NCBI RefSeq assembly: GCF_030272615.1
Contig: NC_081411.1
Span: 185,860,449-185,924,448 of the forward strand
Direction: 5' to 3'
From: Cryptomeria japonica
Lineage: Eukaryota > Streptophyta > Pinopsida > Cupressales > Cupressaceae
Length of the DNA stretch: 64,000 nt
Below are positions 33,658 through 45,461 of the stretch, one piece after another. Every line of letters begins with the position of its first letter. The first letter of the stretch is position 1. The notes under the pieces were generated by a model. That model saw only the letters and a list, made by a program, of their open reading frames with translations, was not told the DNA's origin and searched no databases. Both the position numbers and the translations under genes were made by a program.

Positions 33658-34240
33658 TACAAGGTAATGGTTTGGTAGAGTCAACTAATAGGAATGTAAT
33701 AAGGATTATCGAAAGGACTCTGCAGTATAATCTAAGGGATTGGCACACTAAGTTGAAATCTTCCTTGTGGGTAGATAGAATCACACCTAAAAGGTTCATT
33801 GGTAATTCACCCTACAAGCTGGTGTATGGTAAAGAGGCAAGGCTGCCCTTTTCTACTAAGCTTCCTGCACTTGATCTTGCAAATCCTCTTGCCATTTTTG
33901 AAGCAAATGGTCCTATGAAGGTGAGGTATTTTGAGTTATTAGAGTTGGAGGAATCCAGAGAGAAATCCATGAAGACAATGGAGTATCATCAACTCTAAAC
34001 AAAAACAATCTTTGATAAAAGGCAAGTCCCAAAATCTTCATGGAAGGAGATGTTGTATTGAAATGGGATGAGTTGAAAAGTAGGCTAGGGAAGCACACCA
34101 AGTTTGATAATTTCTAGACTAGGCCTTTCATCATCACTTAGTGCAAGGAACACAACACTTTTAAGATCTCAACCATGAAAGGAGAATTATTACCTATCCT
34201 TATGAATGAGATACACCTCAAGCATTGCTTTGAGATATAA
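33658..34240 (+). pseudogene. Element B integrase C-terminal part and end of pol
   Basis: Resumes with QGNGLVESTNRNVIRIIE (third catalytic Glu), LRDWHTKLKSSLWVDRITP, a YKLVYGKEARLPF block and the ELEESREK helix. After a frame change near 33998 it continues with EGDVVLKWDELKSRLGKHTK and FKISTMKGELLPI, ending at TAA 34238-34240. This is the usual C-terminal end of gypsy integrase; A has lost all of it. I see no chromodomain. Confidence 0.85.
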
Positions 34241-35396
34241 GATAATTTTTGTACATATTAGTATAGATTTCTATCTTTCAATAAAGTGTTGTTGCACTAT
34301 AGGCTAGATGTTTTATTTTCCCTAAGTGTTGTCTCAACACAATTTGAGTTGTCTAGGTTGCTTTTTTTTTTTTCCTTAGGTCTCCAAGGTTTTTTCTGTA
34401 TAGCAAGAGATAGGGTTTTGGTCAAAGTTGGACTGTTGTCATCCCTCACTAACTGGTTGAGCATACATATACTATTTATGATAGTAAGACTTATTTCTTA
34501 CTGCCACAAATCATACATCCATATCCAATCAGATAATGAACATGGGAGTTGTCCCTAAAGGGGGTTGTTTTGAGACAACTCAGTACAGAAAAGAACTCTC
34601 ATTAGCCTATCAAGTGCATATCTACAACCCATGATAATGAAGTCCCATACTTCACTATCACAAATTATAAACCTGCACTTAAACAAACCAACAAGGATCA
34701 TTTGCTACACTAAGTTGTGTTTCAGTCATGATTGCTAAGTGACTCTGTGCCCAATAAACTTGTCTAGGCTACTAGTTTTGATGTTTAGCAGGCAAACACT
34801 TAACAAAAGTTGCCAAAAATGTTACCAAATTTTTACCTACACGCTCAATCAGGTAGAGCCACTAAGTTTTTAAAGCAAATGGTACATTTTATAACCTTAT
34901 ATGCTACATTCAGTCATACAAATGAAATAATTTTACAAGATTACATAGATATAAATCATTGCATTCATACATGTGAATGAAACATAAAATATTTCATAAT
35001 CTTTAAAAAAATATAATTCTTATTGAATGGAAGAAAATAAATGTGTCTCACACAAAAAGCAGTGAGACTGACTTTTCTCATATGATACAAATGAAAAGCT
35101 AAAATATGTATAAGTGAGTGAATGTAAAAGAAAGAAAACATGTATAGGAGGTGACTAGTCATTTCCTGAATGACTGGTACTATTTGTGTGTTTCTACTCC
35201 TAGTTGCTTTGCTTTGCTTCTTGATCTACTTCTTGCTTCTACGTGTCCTCTAGTTCCTTTATAGGTGAGAACAATGAGTTAGAATAGTTTTTCTAAGTAA
35301 TTAATGATTACATCCTACACGTACATTCACACATGCATACATATGCAAGCTGCTAGATGAATCATTATCAAAACCAAACTCAAGATCATCATAACT
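34241..35396 (+). other. Element B 3' untranslated region
   Basis: Lies between the pol stop and the polypurine tract. No coding frame or recognisable element was found. An env-like gene was looked for and not seen. Confidence 0.6.
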
Positions 35397-35406
35397 AAAA
35401 GGGGGG
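35397..35406 (+). other. Element B polypurine tract
   Basis: AAAAGGGGGG, about 3.6 kb before the end of the 3' LTR. It sets the LTR start near CATTTTATTGATAA (TG at 35415). Confidence 0.7.
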
Positions 35407-38400
35407 CATTTTATTGATAATATATTTGTGTCATGTGCATATTCAGTTGATCATGATTAGTATAAGCATGTGGGGTAAATGCAGCTCCCACAAGGGTTGA
35501 TCCCGGCATGCAAGTAAAATGTACAGTTACTACATCTTCCCCTAAGGCCATTTAAGCCCAGAGTCCTATCAAAGGAATAATTAGATTTAAAAGAAAATAT
35601 TGGTGTTGATCTTTGTATTTGTCATCAAAAGAGTCATTTGACAGAAACTCTGGACTTAAATAGTATTAGAGTACTTGTGCTAATCAGAGAAAGAATATTA
35701 AGCTACGAAATGGACATGATATTATTTGTCATGAAACCTTGTAGTTTAGTTTCAATCACCTCATGCTAGGGGAAGAGCAACTAGTGAGTGGTATACATAG
35801 TAATAGTGAGCTTCATAAGAGATGTAATAGTAAGCTTGTGAATCAAAAAACAAATGAATTTCTTTAAAAGAACAGTAATTGCTAAGAATATGATATAAGG
35901 AGTAGTCACATTGCATCAATATCATCTATGGTTACTTTTAATGATGCAACTTGGGACATGATAGTAATGACAGATCATAGTGAACAATTCTCAAAGGAAA
36001 TCATCAGTAGTGCATTCAAAGACCAAGTCACAAACCTAAAGACTTCAATGAATACATAGAAACCTTTGTTTACAATCATAATCTCCTTTCTACATAAAAG
36101 AGAAGTAAGAATGATACATATAGTGGGCTAAAAGATAAGGAGTTTCATCAAGAGAAAAAGAAAGCCTCCATTAGATCATAGTTGAGCATACAATGAAGGT
36201 AACATATTATTCATTGCATAAGTAAAAGAGACATGAACAATCCTTATAACCCTATCATAAGCATAATTAAAAGGTTATGAAATATAAATGCTCAAAGGTT
36301 CAATCAAGACTAATGAATAGAGCCATATCAAGAAACAATTCCAATGTGCACCAATAGGATCTCAAATGAACATCCTACATAGGAAGCATCATCAGAGGCT
36401 GCTACAAATGGATAAGTACATGGTTATCATAGTCTTATCATAAAGGTCAGAGAAACAAACATATTCAAGGCCTCAACCAAAGAAGTCCCAAGGTGTATAA
36501 GAACAACACCTCCAATGAGAAAGAAAAGATAGTCTTTGAATGACAATGACATAGGTAAACCCTTGAAGATTCCATGACTAGTTGTTTTAGTTAATGCAAT
36601 CACAACAGGAACCAACATATGGTGCAAAGGGAACAATTTCACAATGATTAGTGGTATTTTCCTTCAAGTTTAAGGAGTTTCTTTTGTTAATCACCATCGA
36701 GGACTACTACTATTCTTTGTTCATAAAACCCTTATATCTACTCCAAACAGTCATAAAATTTTTTTAAAAGATATTTTCTGTCAAAATAATTCTTGACAGT
36801 CAAAGTAGACCCATAATTAGAAATGAAGATCTCACATTACATGAGTCTCGTACTCCTAAAAGTCAAAAATAATCAAGGGCATACACATTTATAATGATCA
36901 TTGCTATGAGATGCAATTCTAAGCACACAGTGGTAAGATATAGACTTCAGTATATGTCAAGAATCAGATTTAAGATTGTTGTAGTCATAAGAAAATTTAT
37001 GGCATGGTAAAATTTCAGTCACAGAGCCTGTAGAAACTCTTGATAGTGTTATAAAGTATAAGAGGGTAGGATTTCAACCATAGGGTTTTACTATCAATAT
37101 GAACAAATATGGTGAATACTTTGAATAAGGGAGTGGTCAAGATTATAGTAGAGTAGAAATCTATATTAAACTATTTTGAAACACAGATAAAGAAAAATAA
37201 ATTGATTCAAAATTTTCCCATTTCACATGTTGACCTACAAGAATGTTTTCAGAAATTTTCACGAAAACCCTCATTTTTCGGATGGGTGGCCACATAGAAC
37301 ACAAAGTATTTACTTTTAAAGCACTATAATTTTAGAGATATTAAGTACTTTTAGATCATGGTATGTAGTTTTCATGAAAATATCATAGGTCATGAGTCAT
37401 AGAGAAACAAAGACCATGATGTGCTTAAGGTGAGTTGGTAGAAAACAACAAGTAAATACTTCTACACGAGTTTACATCCTGTAAAGTAGGAATAATGAGC
37501 AACACATTCATTTATAAATCTTATCAGATTTAGCCGACCTAAGCTCTCAACCTACATGAAGTCTTCCAAAAAGCCTCCAAGGGTTTCTTCATTCAAAATC
37601 TCAGAGATAAATCTTCCCTAATAGCAATCATGAGCAAAAATGTCAAGCTAGGGTTTCACACCTTTGGTAGCATGTAGCTTCTTCGAGAAGCTTCATACAA
37701 AATAAAATTCTTCATCTCATTTGCCACCATTTTTTACGGTTCTCTTAACCCTAAAAGATGTCATCTTTAAGGAATTTTATGGTATTTTTACCTATAAATA
37801 AATAAAACAAAGATGTCCATGACCCTTTGGTGAATTTGTATTTCCTTAGGGAATGATTTTCCTATATGCTTTTGATGCAAGTGCCACATCATTCTTTTGA
37901 GTCATGCTTCAGCACTTGTACATGCCATTCATGTTTTGAATTTGCAGACACTTATTGTAAAAACAAATGACTTGAGAGATATAGTTATAAATCTTCAAGT
38001 CATTTGGTGGTTGTTCAATGAAAATAGAGGTGTCTTTAAGTCTTTTGCCAAGTCTCTAGGTCAAATAAGGATGAAGACTCAATCAATGAGAGATGCCAAG
38101 CATATAGGGCATATGTGCCAAGGATCTAGGGTGGTTGAAGCTAATTTTTAAAACATGTGGAGGATTTTTAGGAGCCAGTTTGAGGGATTCATTGTGGTTT
38201 TGGCAAGTCATCACAATAGGCTTGGTCAAAGTGTACTTTTTCAACACTTTGGAGCACTTTTTGAGTATATCTTGTTGCTAGATTTTTGGCATTTCAAGTG
38301 CATCCGACCCCAATCAGTTTGAGGTTCCTTTTTTGGTGGGTTTTGGAGAGAGAGAGAAGAGGATATATTCATGTTTGTAACTCATTCTTGAGTTAGTTCC

Positions 38401-39049
38401 CGATTATGTAGATTTGGGCCCTAGTGACTTTTGATAGTCCTTTGTCCTTTCTTTTTGCCATATTTTGTAACTCATGATTTGATATAAATAGAAGCTACCT
38501 TAGAGGCTTATGATAGTTTTATACCTTCTTATTCTTGCAGAATTGTATATTTTATGTGATTGATCAAGTTATTAGTGAAGAATACTTTCCTGCCTTATGA
38601 TTTTGTCTCACTATATTTTATGCCTTTTCTATAAAAATGTCATGTGAAGGTTTCAAGTTGTGTCTACGCTATTGAGTAAACTCATTTAGACCATCTTGTG
38701 AAATATTTGTGCATGTGCATGTCTTGGATAAGTTGTGTTAGCTTGTTCTTGTCATTATAGTTTTTCAGAGTGTTTCATCTTTCCGAGTATCATAAGTTTA
38801 GTAGCTTTGGTGAATCACTTAGTAATTTTCCTTTTAGTTTACAAAAGTAGGCTTTACATTTTTAATTTATCTACCTTCTCTTTTCCTCAGAAATTAGTAG
38901 TTTTAGAGTGATGAATAGCTAGGAGTTGACCTTATCCAGAGGTTCAATCTAGTTTTAGGTGACCCACAGATTTGGATGGATCCAATATTTCTCCAGAAAG
39001 CTTAGTTTTATTTTAAACTTTGCATAGGGTGAATTTCTAGGAGATAACA
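35407..39049 (+). repeat. Element B 3' LTR, about 3.64 kb
   Basis: 37338-37520 matches 1-182, and 37516-39049 matches 17863-19372. It ends GATAACA and the next five bases are ATCTT. The first 1.9 kb has no partner in the window, so the left boundary depends on the polypurine tract. A TATA-like GATATAAATAG lies at about 38480. Short open frames here have no family motifs. Confidence 0.75.
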
Positions 39050-40713
39050 ATCTTAATCAAAAGTTTTTAAATAGGATTAGAGAAGAGTAAAATTGGGTTT
39101 TTTATCTAATTAAATCCCTCATAAATTTTTCAATAAAAAATGTGATTTAGGTTAAGTAAGCTTAGCCTAAAAGTTTTGGACATGCTATTGTGGTTTAGTC
39201 CCTTCAAATGTTGTCAATATTATTGACGTTTCTCATTAATATGTCATTTATCTAAACTAAAGAGAACATATAAATTCCAAATGATTAGTGAATCCTCTAC
39301 ATAGTGTTTTTTTTTTGTATTATTATTTTATTAGCTCACCTCTGTACAAACCAATTTATACATATAGAGGTGTCCTAGGGTATTATTTATTGTGATAATC
39401 ATTAGACATCTAAACACACTTTATTTATGGTAATGACACTCAAGCATGAGATATGAGACCTTATTAATTCTAATATTATTTATGTTAGAGATATTAGAGA
39501 TGATGGAAATATATGTGTAGTACCTCAAAATGATGAATATAATCAACATGAAGTAGGTGATGGAGATCCTCCCAATGTTACTCATACTAATTTTACTATT
39601 TTTATTAAAAATATATGATACATCTTGCCTGGAGAAAAATCATGACCATCACAACATGTGCACCATGAAATCATGGAGGATAGTTATATATGAGTTCATT
39701 ATTTCTATGACACATCTATTGGCCCTAATGAGATTGATCCACCACCATATGATTAAAATGAAAATATCAATTAACATTAATTTTTTTTCTTGTTTCATTT
39801 TTTGGATTCAATTATGTTTGTGTTTTTGCATCAATATTTTTAATCACACTCTTTGATTCATCTTCAGGATGATAGAGAGCATAAGGAGTAGAATAATGAA
39901 ATGTTGCAAACTTAAGGTGACTAAAAAGTTGTGGGATATAGATAAGGGAGGGGGGATGTTACACATGGAAAGAAGTGGTTGGATGAAAAAAGTAAGATGA
40001 ACCAATTACTTAAATTAAAAAAAAATGGGATAATAAAGCAGATCATTACTAATTTTTTTTTTTTATAAAAGTGGTAGAAGCCACTAAATTTTATTAATTA
40101 TATAAATTTTATAGTCTTGGTTCAAAGAGCACTGGTATGAAAGAACCAGGCAAAGAAAACCTTCGGTCTTTCTCATAAAATACTATTAAACTATACAGTC
40201 TCCAGATATATTAGCATGAAAGTACAAAGAGAGTATGTGATTCAACCCCAAACCCCTCCAACCAGAAAAAAATTCACCCAATCCCAAATCCAGATACAAT
40301 ATACAAAACCCATCCAATACAAAATGATCTCGGGTCAAATACCAAAAGTCTTTGCAGATGGAATCAAACGATCTAAGCAAGAAAGTCTTCAAGGATGAAG
40401 AAACCAATTTGTGGGTCCCTCAAATGGAGGAGAGGATACCACATTATTAATTGTATCTTGATCATCAAGAGAAATCACCAGTAAAGGCACCACCATGCTT
40501 GGGAGGGACATAACTGCAACCATAGACTCAAGAAGATAGTGAAATCCTGTAAAAACATTCAAAGCAATATATAAAGTAATTGATGATGCATGATCTAACA
40601 AAACTTTAAAAGAAAACACAGTATAATCATAGTTATAAGAAATCAACCCTCCTATAATTATAGAAAGTAATTTGTTGGCCATTTAGAGTAATTGATTATG
40701 TGTTGTGATGGTA
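39050..40713. other. Unassigned AT-rich stretch between elements B and J
   Basis: No gene is supported. 39496-39621 gives 42 open codons with RDDGNICVVPQNDEYNQHEV, acidic and protein-like, but unassigned. A 13-T run at about 40053-40065 could be the polyA of a - strand LINE fragment that extends right. No target duplication was found. It may be the oldest sequence here, the substrate that the other elements entered. Confidence 0.4.
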
Positions 40714-42088
40714 TGATGAAAGAATAAGTATCTAGTAGAATATTGAGAGGGGGGGGTGGATCAGCATATTGAAAAACTGATACAAAGTTCCCAAACTCAA
40801 ATTCAACCACACAAATTAAACTAATCATAGTTAAGATCAATATTCATAAGAATACTTGACATCAACCGGTTTGATTGTTATGACAATTTAACAGTAAACA
40901 ACTTCAATCTTTTAAACATCAACAATGCTTAATCATATCTCAACATATTCATCTCTCAATTCTTCTAGTTAACATGCCTTATCAGAAGTTAATCAAATCA
41001 ACAAATAAGATCATAACCAAAAAATAATTTACCACTTGACACAAAAGTTTTATACATAGAAAACCCAAATAGGTAAAAACCACGGTGAGATGAGACTCAC
41101 AAGGATAGCTATTTGAACTCCTCTGAAGTTCGTCCTGTTAGGAGCCAAGCCTGTTAAAGCTTTACAATAAGTCCTATTAGGAACTAATTCCGGTTAGGAA
41201 TCACTCAGTTAAGGTGTTTACAAATATGCCTTGATGAAAAGAAAAATACCCTATTAGGAGTAACCTCGCTGGAGGGCTTAAGAATCCAAGCTAATGGACT
41301 GCCTTGTTAGAGGATTTAATGAGTAACCAAGCTTTTTAGAGCTTACTTGGTTAAGGGATTTCACTTCTATTATAATTGTTAGAAAACAACAAGTTTTCTT
41401 GATCTATCTAAGTAGCACTATATTTGCTTCATCAGATCCTTTTAAGCTTCAATCTGCCTTCACTCAAAGTACAAATCCATTCATTAGTTAGGCAACTACA
41501 CACTCAACAAGTTTCTGCCAATCTTTCCAACAACCCTTACAAACAACTTCATCAACCTTAAATACAAATAAATTAGGTCAATAACATAATAAAAACCTAA
41601 TTCTCAACATCGAGATTACAAACAAGTTAGTATAATCTTGACCATTAGAAATCATGACAATCTCTATACATTCTTCAAGAAAATTCCAATCGAGATTACA
41701 AACAAGTTAGTATAATCTTGACTGTTATAAATCATGACAATCTCTATACATTCTTCAAGAAAATTCCAATCGCTCCATGCTCACCACTTCATCAGATTTT
41801 GTAACTAATCATGCACTGTGTATTAGATGTAATCCACTTTGATCCTTACCTAGACAATAAAAAAATGTGCCAAAATAATTTGAACTTATCCTCATACAAT
41901 GATCACACGTGTCTCCATCATTACCCCTTATCAGATAATAAACCAACAAACTTGATCGGTTAGGGTTTAACAACTGATAGGGTTTACCAGTTACATTACA
42001 TAGAAAGGTTTAACCCTTTAAACCGGTTTACCAGTTTAACTCACAAACTTAACATACTGGTTTACAACATCTTCCACAAAGCTATTCT
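40714..42088 (-). repeat. Element J 3' LTR, left part
   Basis: On the - strand this ends in CCCCCCCCTCTCAATATT then TTCATCA, close to the C2/E LTR end. It carries the LTR core motif (41062-41092, inverse) and degenerate Cys-poor CTNNTTAGGAG-type repeats at 41095-41390. It breaks at 42088 where F starts and continues at 54437. The total would be about 1.51 kb. Confidence 0.65.
41611..41770. repeat. 80-bp tandem duplication in J's LTR
   Basis: CGAGATTACAAACAAGTTAG begins at 41611 and again at 41691. The two 80-bp units differ at about three positions, so the duplication is fairly recent relative to the decay around it. Confidence 0.95.
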
Positions 42089-43173
42089 TGTTGGCATTAC
42101 AATAATTTTGTTGGTATGATGATATTGAGAAGGTTGTTGGTGATTGATGGTATAATGGATAAAGGATGATGACTGTCTTAATAATATTATTTTGTCATTG
42201 ATGTCAAGCAATTGATTTTTTGATTCAGTATGATGTTGCCATATCTTAAAGAGTATGTTTTGATGAGTATAAAGATGTCAGTAAGTGACACAGAAAGAAT
42301 CTAAAAGTGAAGGGGAGTAATAAGTTATTCAATGGACAACTATTACCGAGTTAGACAGTGATGAGATTATGATATTTTGATTGTTTTGATATCCTATATA
42401 TGTGTATTCGAAGACTAAATAAGAAGGAGAAAAGATTTTATGCAACAGAATGAGTAAAGGTTTGATATTGTTCTATTTTATTGAGCAAGGAGCTAGTCGG
42501 TAAACACCAAGGTTATCAGTGTTGGTTAAAGAAGAAAGAAGTTACCGAGTGTCGTCAGCAAGCAAAGCTACCGAGACAGTAACCAAGACGAATACAAAAT
42601 GTCTACCGAGTAAAGTTCAGTATTTATAGAGTATCAACCGAGCAGTAATAGAATCCATTGGATGAATAAATACATTATTAAATGAAGGATGCCAATGAGC
42701 TGGAGATTTATAGAAGATTGGAATGTCATGCAAGAAGTTTGTTAAGGATCAATGGCAATGAAAATTCAAGAGTTAGATCTACAGCACAGATTGAACGGTC
42801 ATAACCAAGCACAAGTACCAAGGAAGGAATACAAGTTTCAAGGAAAGATAAAACATTTTTTAGTTCAAAGGATTCAATGAACCTAGTCAAGTTTGAAGAT
42901 TTGATGGTTAAGATTAATCATGGGAAATGTGATTAAGGAGATTAAGCGGTTAGGAATTGCTTATAAATAAAGAAAAGTTGACGAAGAATGTATGCGGGCA
43001 AATAGAAGAGCAGTGATACTGCAAAGGTGATTACCAAGTACAAAAGATTGAAGAACAGATTGAGAAAACCAGCAAGGAGGAAGACAATTCTTATGACAAG
43101 ATTATTTTGAACACATAGAGTCTGCTTTAACATTTTAGATGTGAAGTTGCAGATATATTTTATTACTGTTATT

Positions 43174-43950
43174 TGTTGGCAAATGCACACTCCAATGAGA
43201 CATTGTAGGTGATTGAAGGTTTTGTCATTGATGTCAAACTTACAATCCTATGACACCGGCAAGGCAATCCACTGGCACTAGCAAAGTTAGATTCTACACT
43301 GGGACATAGACAACTGGCACAGAAGCCGACAGGAACTTTGTTGTTAATATATTTTGTTTATTATTGTAAAATCATTGTAAGCTGACTTGGCAAGTTGTAA
43401 AATGACTCTTATATAAGAGAGATCATTGTAGAACAATTATGTAAGGATTAAGGAATGTAATTAGGCAAAATAAGGTAGAGCTATTATGTGAAATATAGGT
43501 TAAGGGTTTATGTAAGAAGCAAAGTAGAAACCGGTATTGGATTTGGCATTATAGATGCTATTTTGAAGTAGTACAAGACATTGAATTTATATAATCCATT
43601 TTGTAAGTCAGTGAGACTTCCTATTTTGTATTTGAGCAGTGAGCTCTAGGCACTTGGCCTTCCTGCATGTGCAGGCCGCTCTTGTAGCAGAAATATTCTC
43701 TTATTGGCCAGTAAGTGAATATTATGGGTCACAAATCCCACCGAGGTTTTTCCCACACCGGGTTTCCTCATTAAAATATTGTGTTATGGTGTGTTTTTCA
43801 TGTGGTTGTTTTTATCTTTGTTTATTGCATTACTTTCTGTTTACCGGTACACAGTATTAATATGCTCTACATGTTTTAAGTTAAGAAAATCTTATTACCG
43901 ATTAGATACTGATTCACCCCCCCCTCTCAGTATCTTTGGTAATCCTAACA
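43174..43950 (+). repeat. D 5' LTR
   Basis: 777 bp, starts TGTTGGCAAATGC, ends AATCCTAACA. It matches 48961-49323 plus 53525-53965. A palindromic TATA element, CTCTTATATAAGAGAG, is at 43406-43421. Confidence 0.95.
43406..43421 (+). promoter_or_regulatory. Palindromic TATA-box candidate in D's LTR
   Basis: CTCTTATATAAGAGAG is kept in both LTRs (3' copy at 49220-49235). Confidence 0.6.
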
Positions 43951-43951
43951 A

Positions 43952-43964
43952 TTGGTATCAGAGC
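43952..43964 (+). other. D primer binding site
   Basis: TTGGTATCAGAGC just after the 5' LTR, the initiator-Met tRNA complement. Confidence 0.92.
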
Positions 43965-44021
43965 TTGGTCCTCTATTTTCAAAAGCCTAACAACTTGAGG
44001 AAGATCTTGACACTAGTAGAG

Positions 44022-45158
44022 ATGGAAAACTTGATGAAGCAACTTGAAGCAGATCTCTTAGAATATGATGGAGAAAAATTGAAAAATATCAAACTTGAAG
44101 ATGACCTAAAAGAAGCTCAGGATATTATTCAAGCACTTCAAGAAAATCTTACTATTTCAAGAAACAAGAGAAGAGAACTTTGTGAAAAGATGCAAAATGA
44201 GAATGATGAAAAAGAAACTCTTAATGATATGATAAACAAGCTAAAGCAAGAGAACATGACAACAAAGGATGAGATGCAGGATATGACTATGAGATTCTGT
44301 TAAGAAATTGAAGATAAAAAGAAGAATGAAGAAGATTTGACTAGAAGACTAAGTGATGCTCCAAATGAAAACACAGGACTCAGTTATAAAAATGATTTGT
44401 TGAAGACAGATCTAATGCACACCCGAAATGACTCAAATGAACTGATGAGGCAGAAAGAAGTCTTAGAAAGAGAACTATATATTGCAGATCAGCATAAAGA
44501 GAAATTCAAGAAAATCTTAGAAGAACTTGGTAACTTGCTGAAGAATAAAAAACCTAAAGGTGACACTTGTGGAATTGGCTTTGAAGTTGGTGAAAGCTCT
44601 GGTACTGCAAACACATAGGATCATAGCAAACTGGTAAGACAACTTACTGCTTATAAATTCAATGGCAAATGCTTTAACGATAACAAGTATGGTCATAGAG
44701 AAAATAAATGTAGATCTAGAAATTATCAGAATACCAATGCACCCACCGGTCAATGTTCAAAATGCAACAAAGTTGGTCATAATTCTAAGAATTGTAGAAG
44801 GAATGTGAGATGTTATGTTTATGGAAGATTTGGACACTTATCTAATCAATGCAGAACACAAACCCACATAGGTTATGGAAAGGCTATTCAAAAAAATAAT
44901 GTGACTTGTTATGATTGTAACAAGATTGGACATATTGCAAAATTATGCAGAAGTAAGGCACCACCAGTAGACAACAAAGGTCCTAGTTTGAAAGGTAAAG
45001 AAAAAGTTGAAGAAGTTAAGAAAAAATTCTCAAAACAATGGATTAGAAAGTCAGACCTAAATGGTGTTGGGAATAGTCCTCCACTGGTAGAACCAATCAA
45101 CACTCCACTAGCAGAACAGAGTAGCACTCCACCGGCAAGAGTCTCTTCATCTAATTGA
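44022..45158 (+). pseudogene. D ORF1: coiled-coil protein with four CCHC zinc knuckles
   Basis: From ATG 44022, 58 bp after the primer site, one frame of about 379 codons with only two stops. TAA at 44301 stands where C2 has Gln (MCQELE) and TAG is at 44616. Residues ~1-200 are coiled coil. The knuckles are CFNDNKYGHRENKC (second Cys lost), CSKCNKVGHNSKNC (intact), CYVYGRFGHLSNQC (second Cys lost) and CYDCNKIGHIAKLC (intact). It matches ORF1 of C2/E in layout. Its size and its place before ORF2 suggest a gag role. Confidence 0.85.
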
Positions 45159-45461
45159 AGAAAGTTCTTTTGAGGGTTTAGCAATCAAATATGAAATATG
45201 CTATTATTCCCTCGGTTGATGGTATGAAGTTGAAATTACTTCTATACCAACAGATATGTTAAGTGATTACTTAATCAACAAGCATTAAATGTGGTAGTTG
45301 ACAGATTGACATTATAATAAGTGTTTTTGGCTCCATTTTACTTCACCAAGCATTCAAACATTCGAAGAGCGCAAAATTTCCAAAGCTAAGGAATTTCGAG
45401 CAAAGAGGCAAAGCATTTTAGCATTCAATCTTTCCAAAGACTGAAAAAGGTATTTATAATC
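45159..45461 (+). other. Spacer between D ORF1 and ORF2
   Basis: Non-coding leader of ORF2, 303 bp. No motif was recognised. The ORF1-ORF2 gap is also present in C2 (442 bp) and E (about 400 bp). Confidence 0.5.

Larger units (their letters stand above)
1..39049 (+). mobile_element. Element B: Ty3/gypsy LTR retrotransposon, partial on the left, interrupted by A, H and C2
   Basis: B reads LTR, leader, gag, protease, extra RNase H, reverse transcriptase, RNase H, integrase, polypurine tract, LTR on the + strand. The 3' LTR (about 35407-39049) matches 1-182 joined to 17863-19372, so the 5' LTR is split by element A and about 1.9 kb of it lies left of the window. Two further insertions cut the integrase: solo LTR H and element C2. 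The YLDD-containing RT, the VDSGA protease motif and the gypsy domain order identify the superfamily. The coding frame carries many stops and shifts, so it is dead. The two LTR copies look roughly 85% alike by eye, which suggests an old insertion. Confidence 0.85.

Noticed and set aside
34241-35396. Possible env-like gene after B integrase
   Set aside because: No frame longer than about 90 codons, no signal peptide or membrane pattern in a consistent frame.
40186-40682. Pair of hydrophobic open frames on the - strand beside a poly-T run, as a LINE 3' end
   Set aside because: No RT or RNase H motif, and no target duplication found. It was left as an unassigned possibility.
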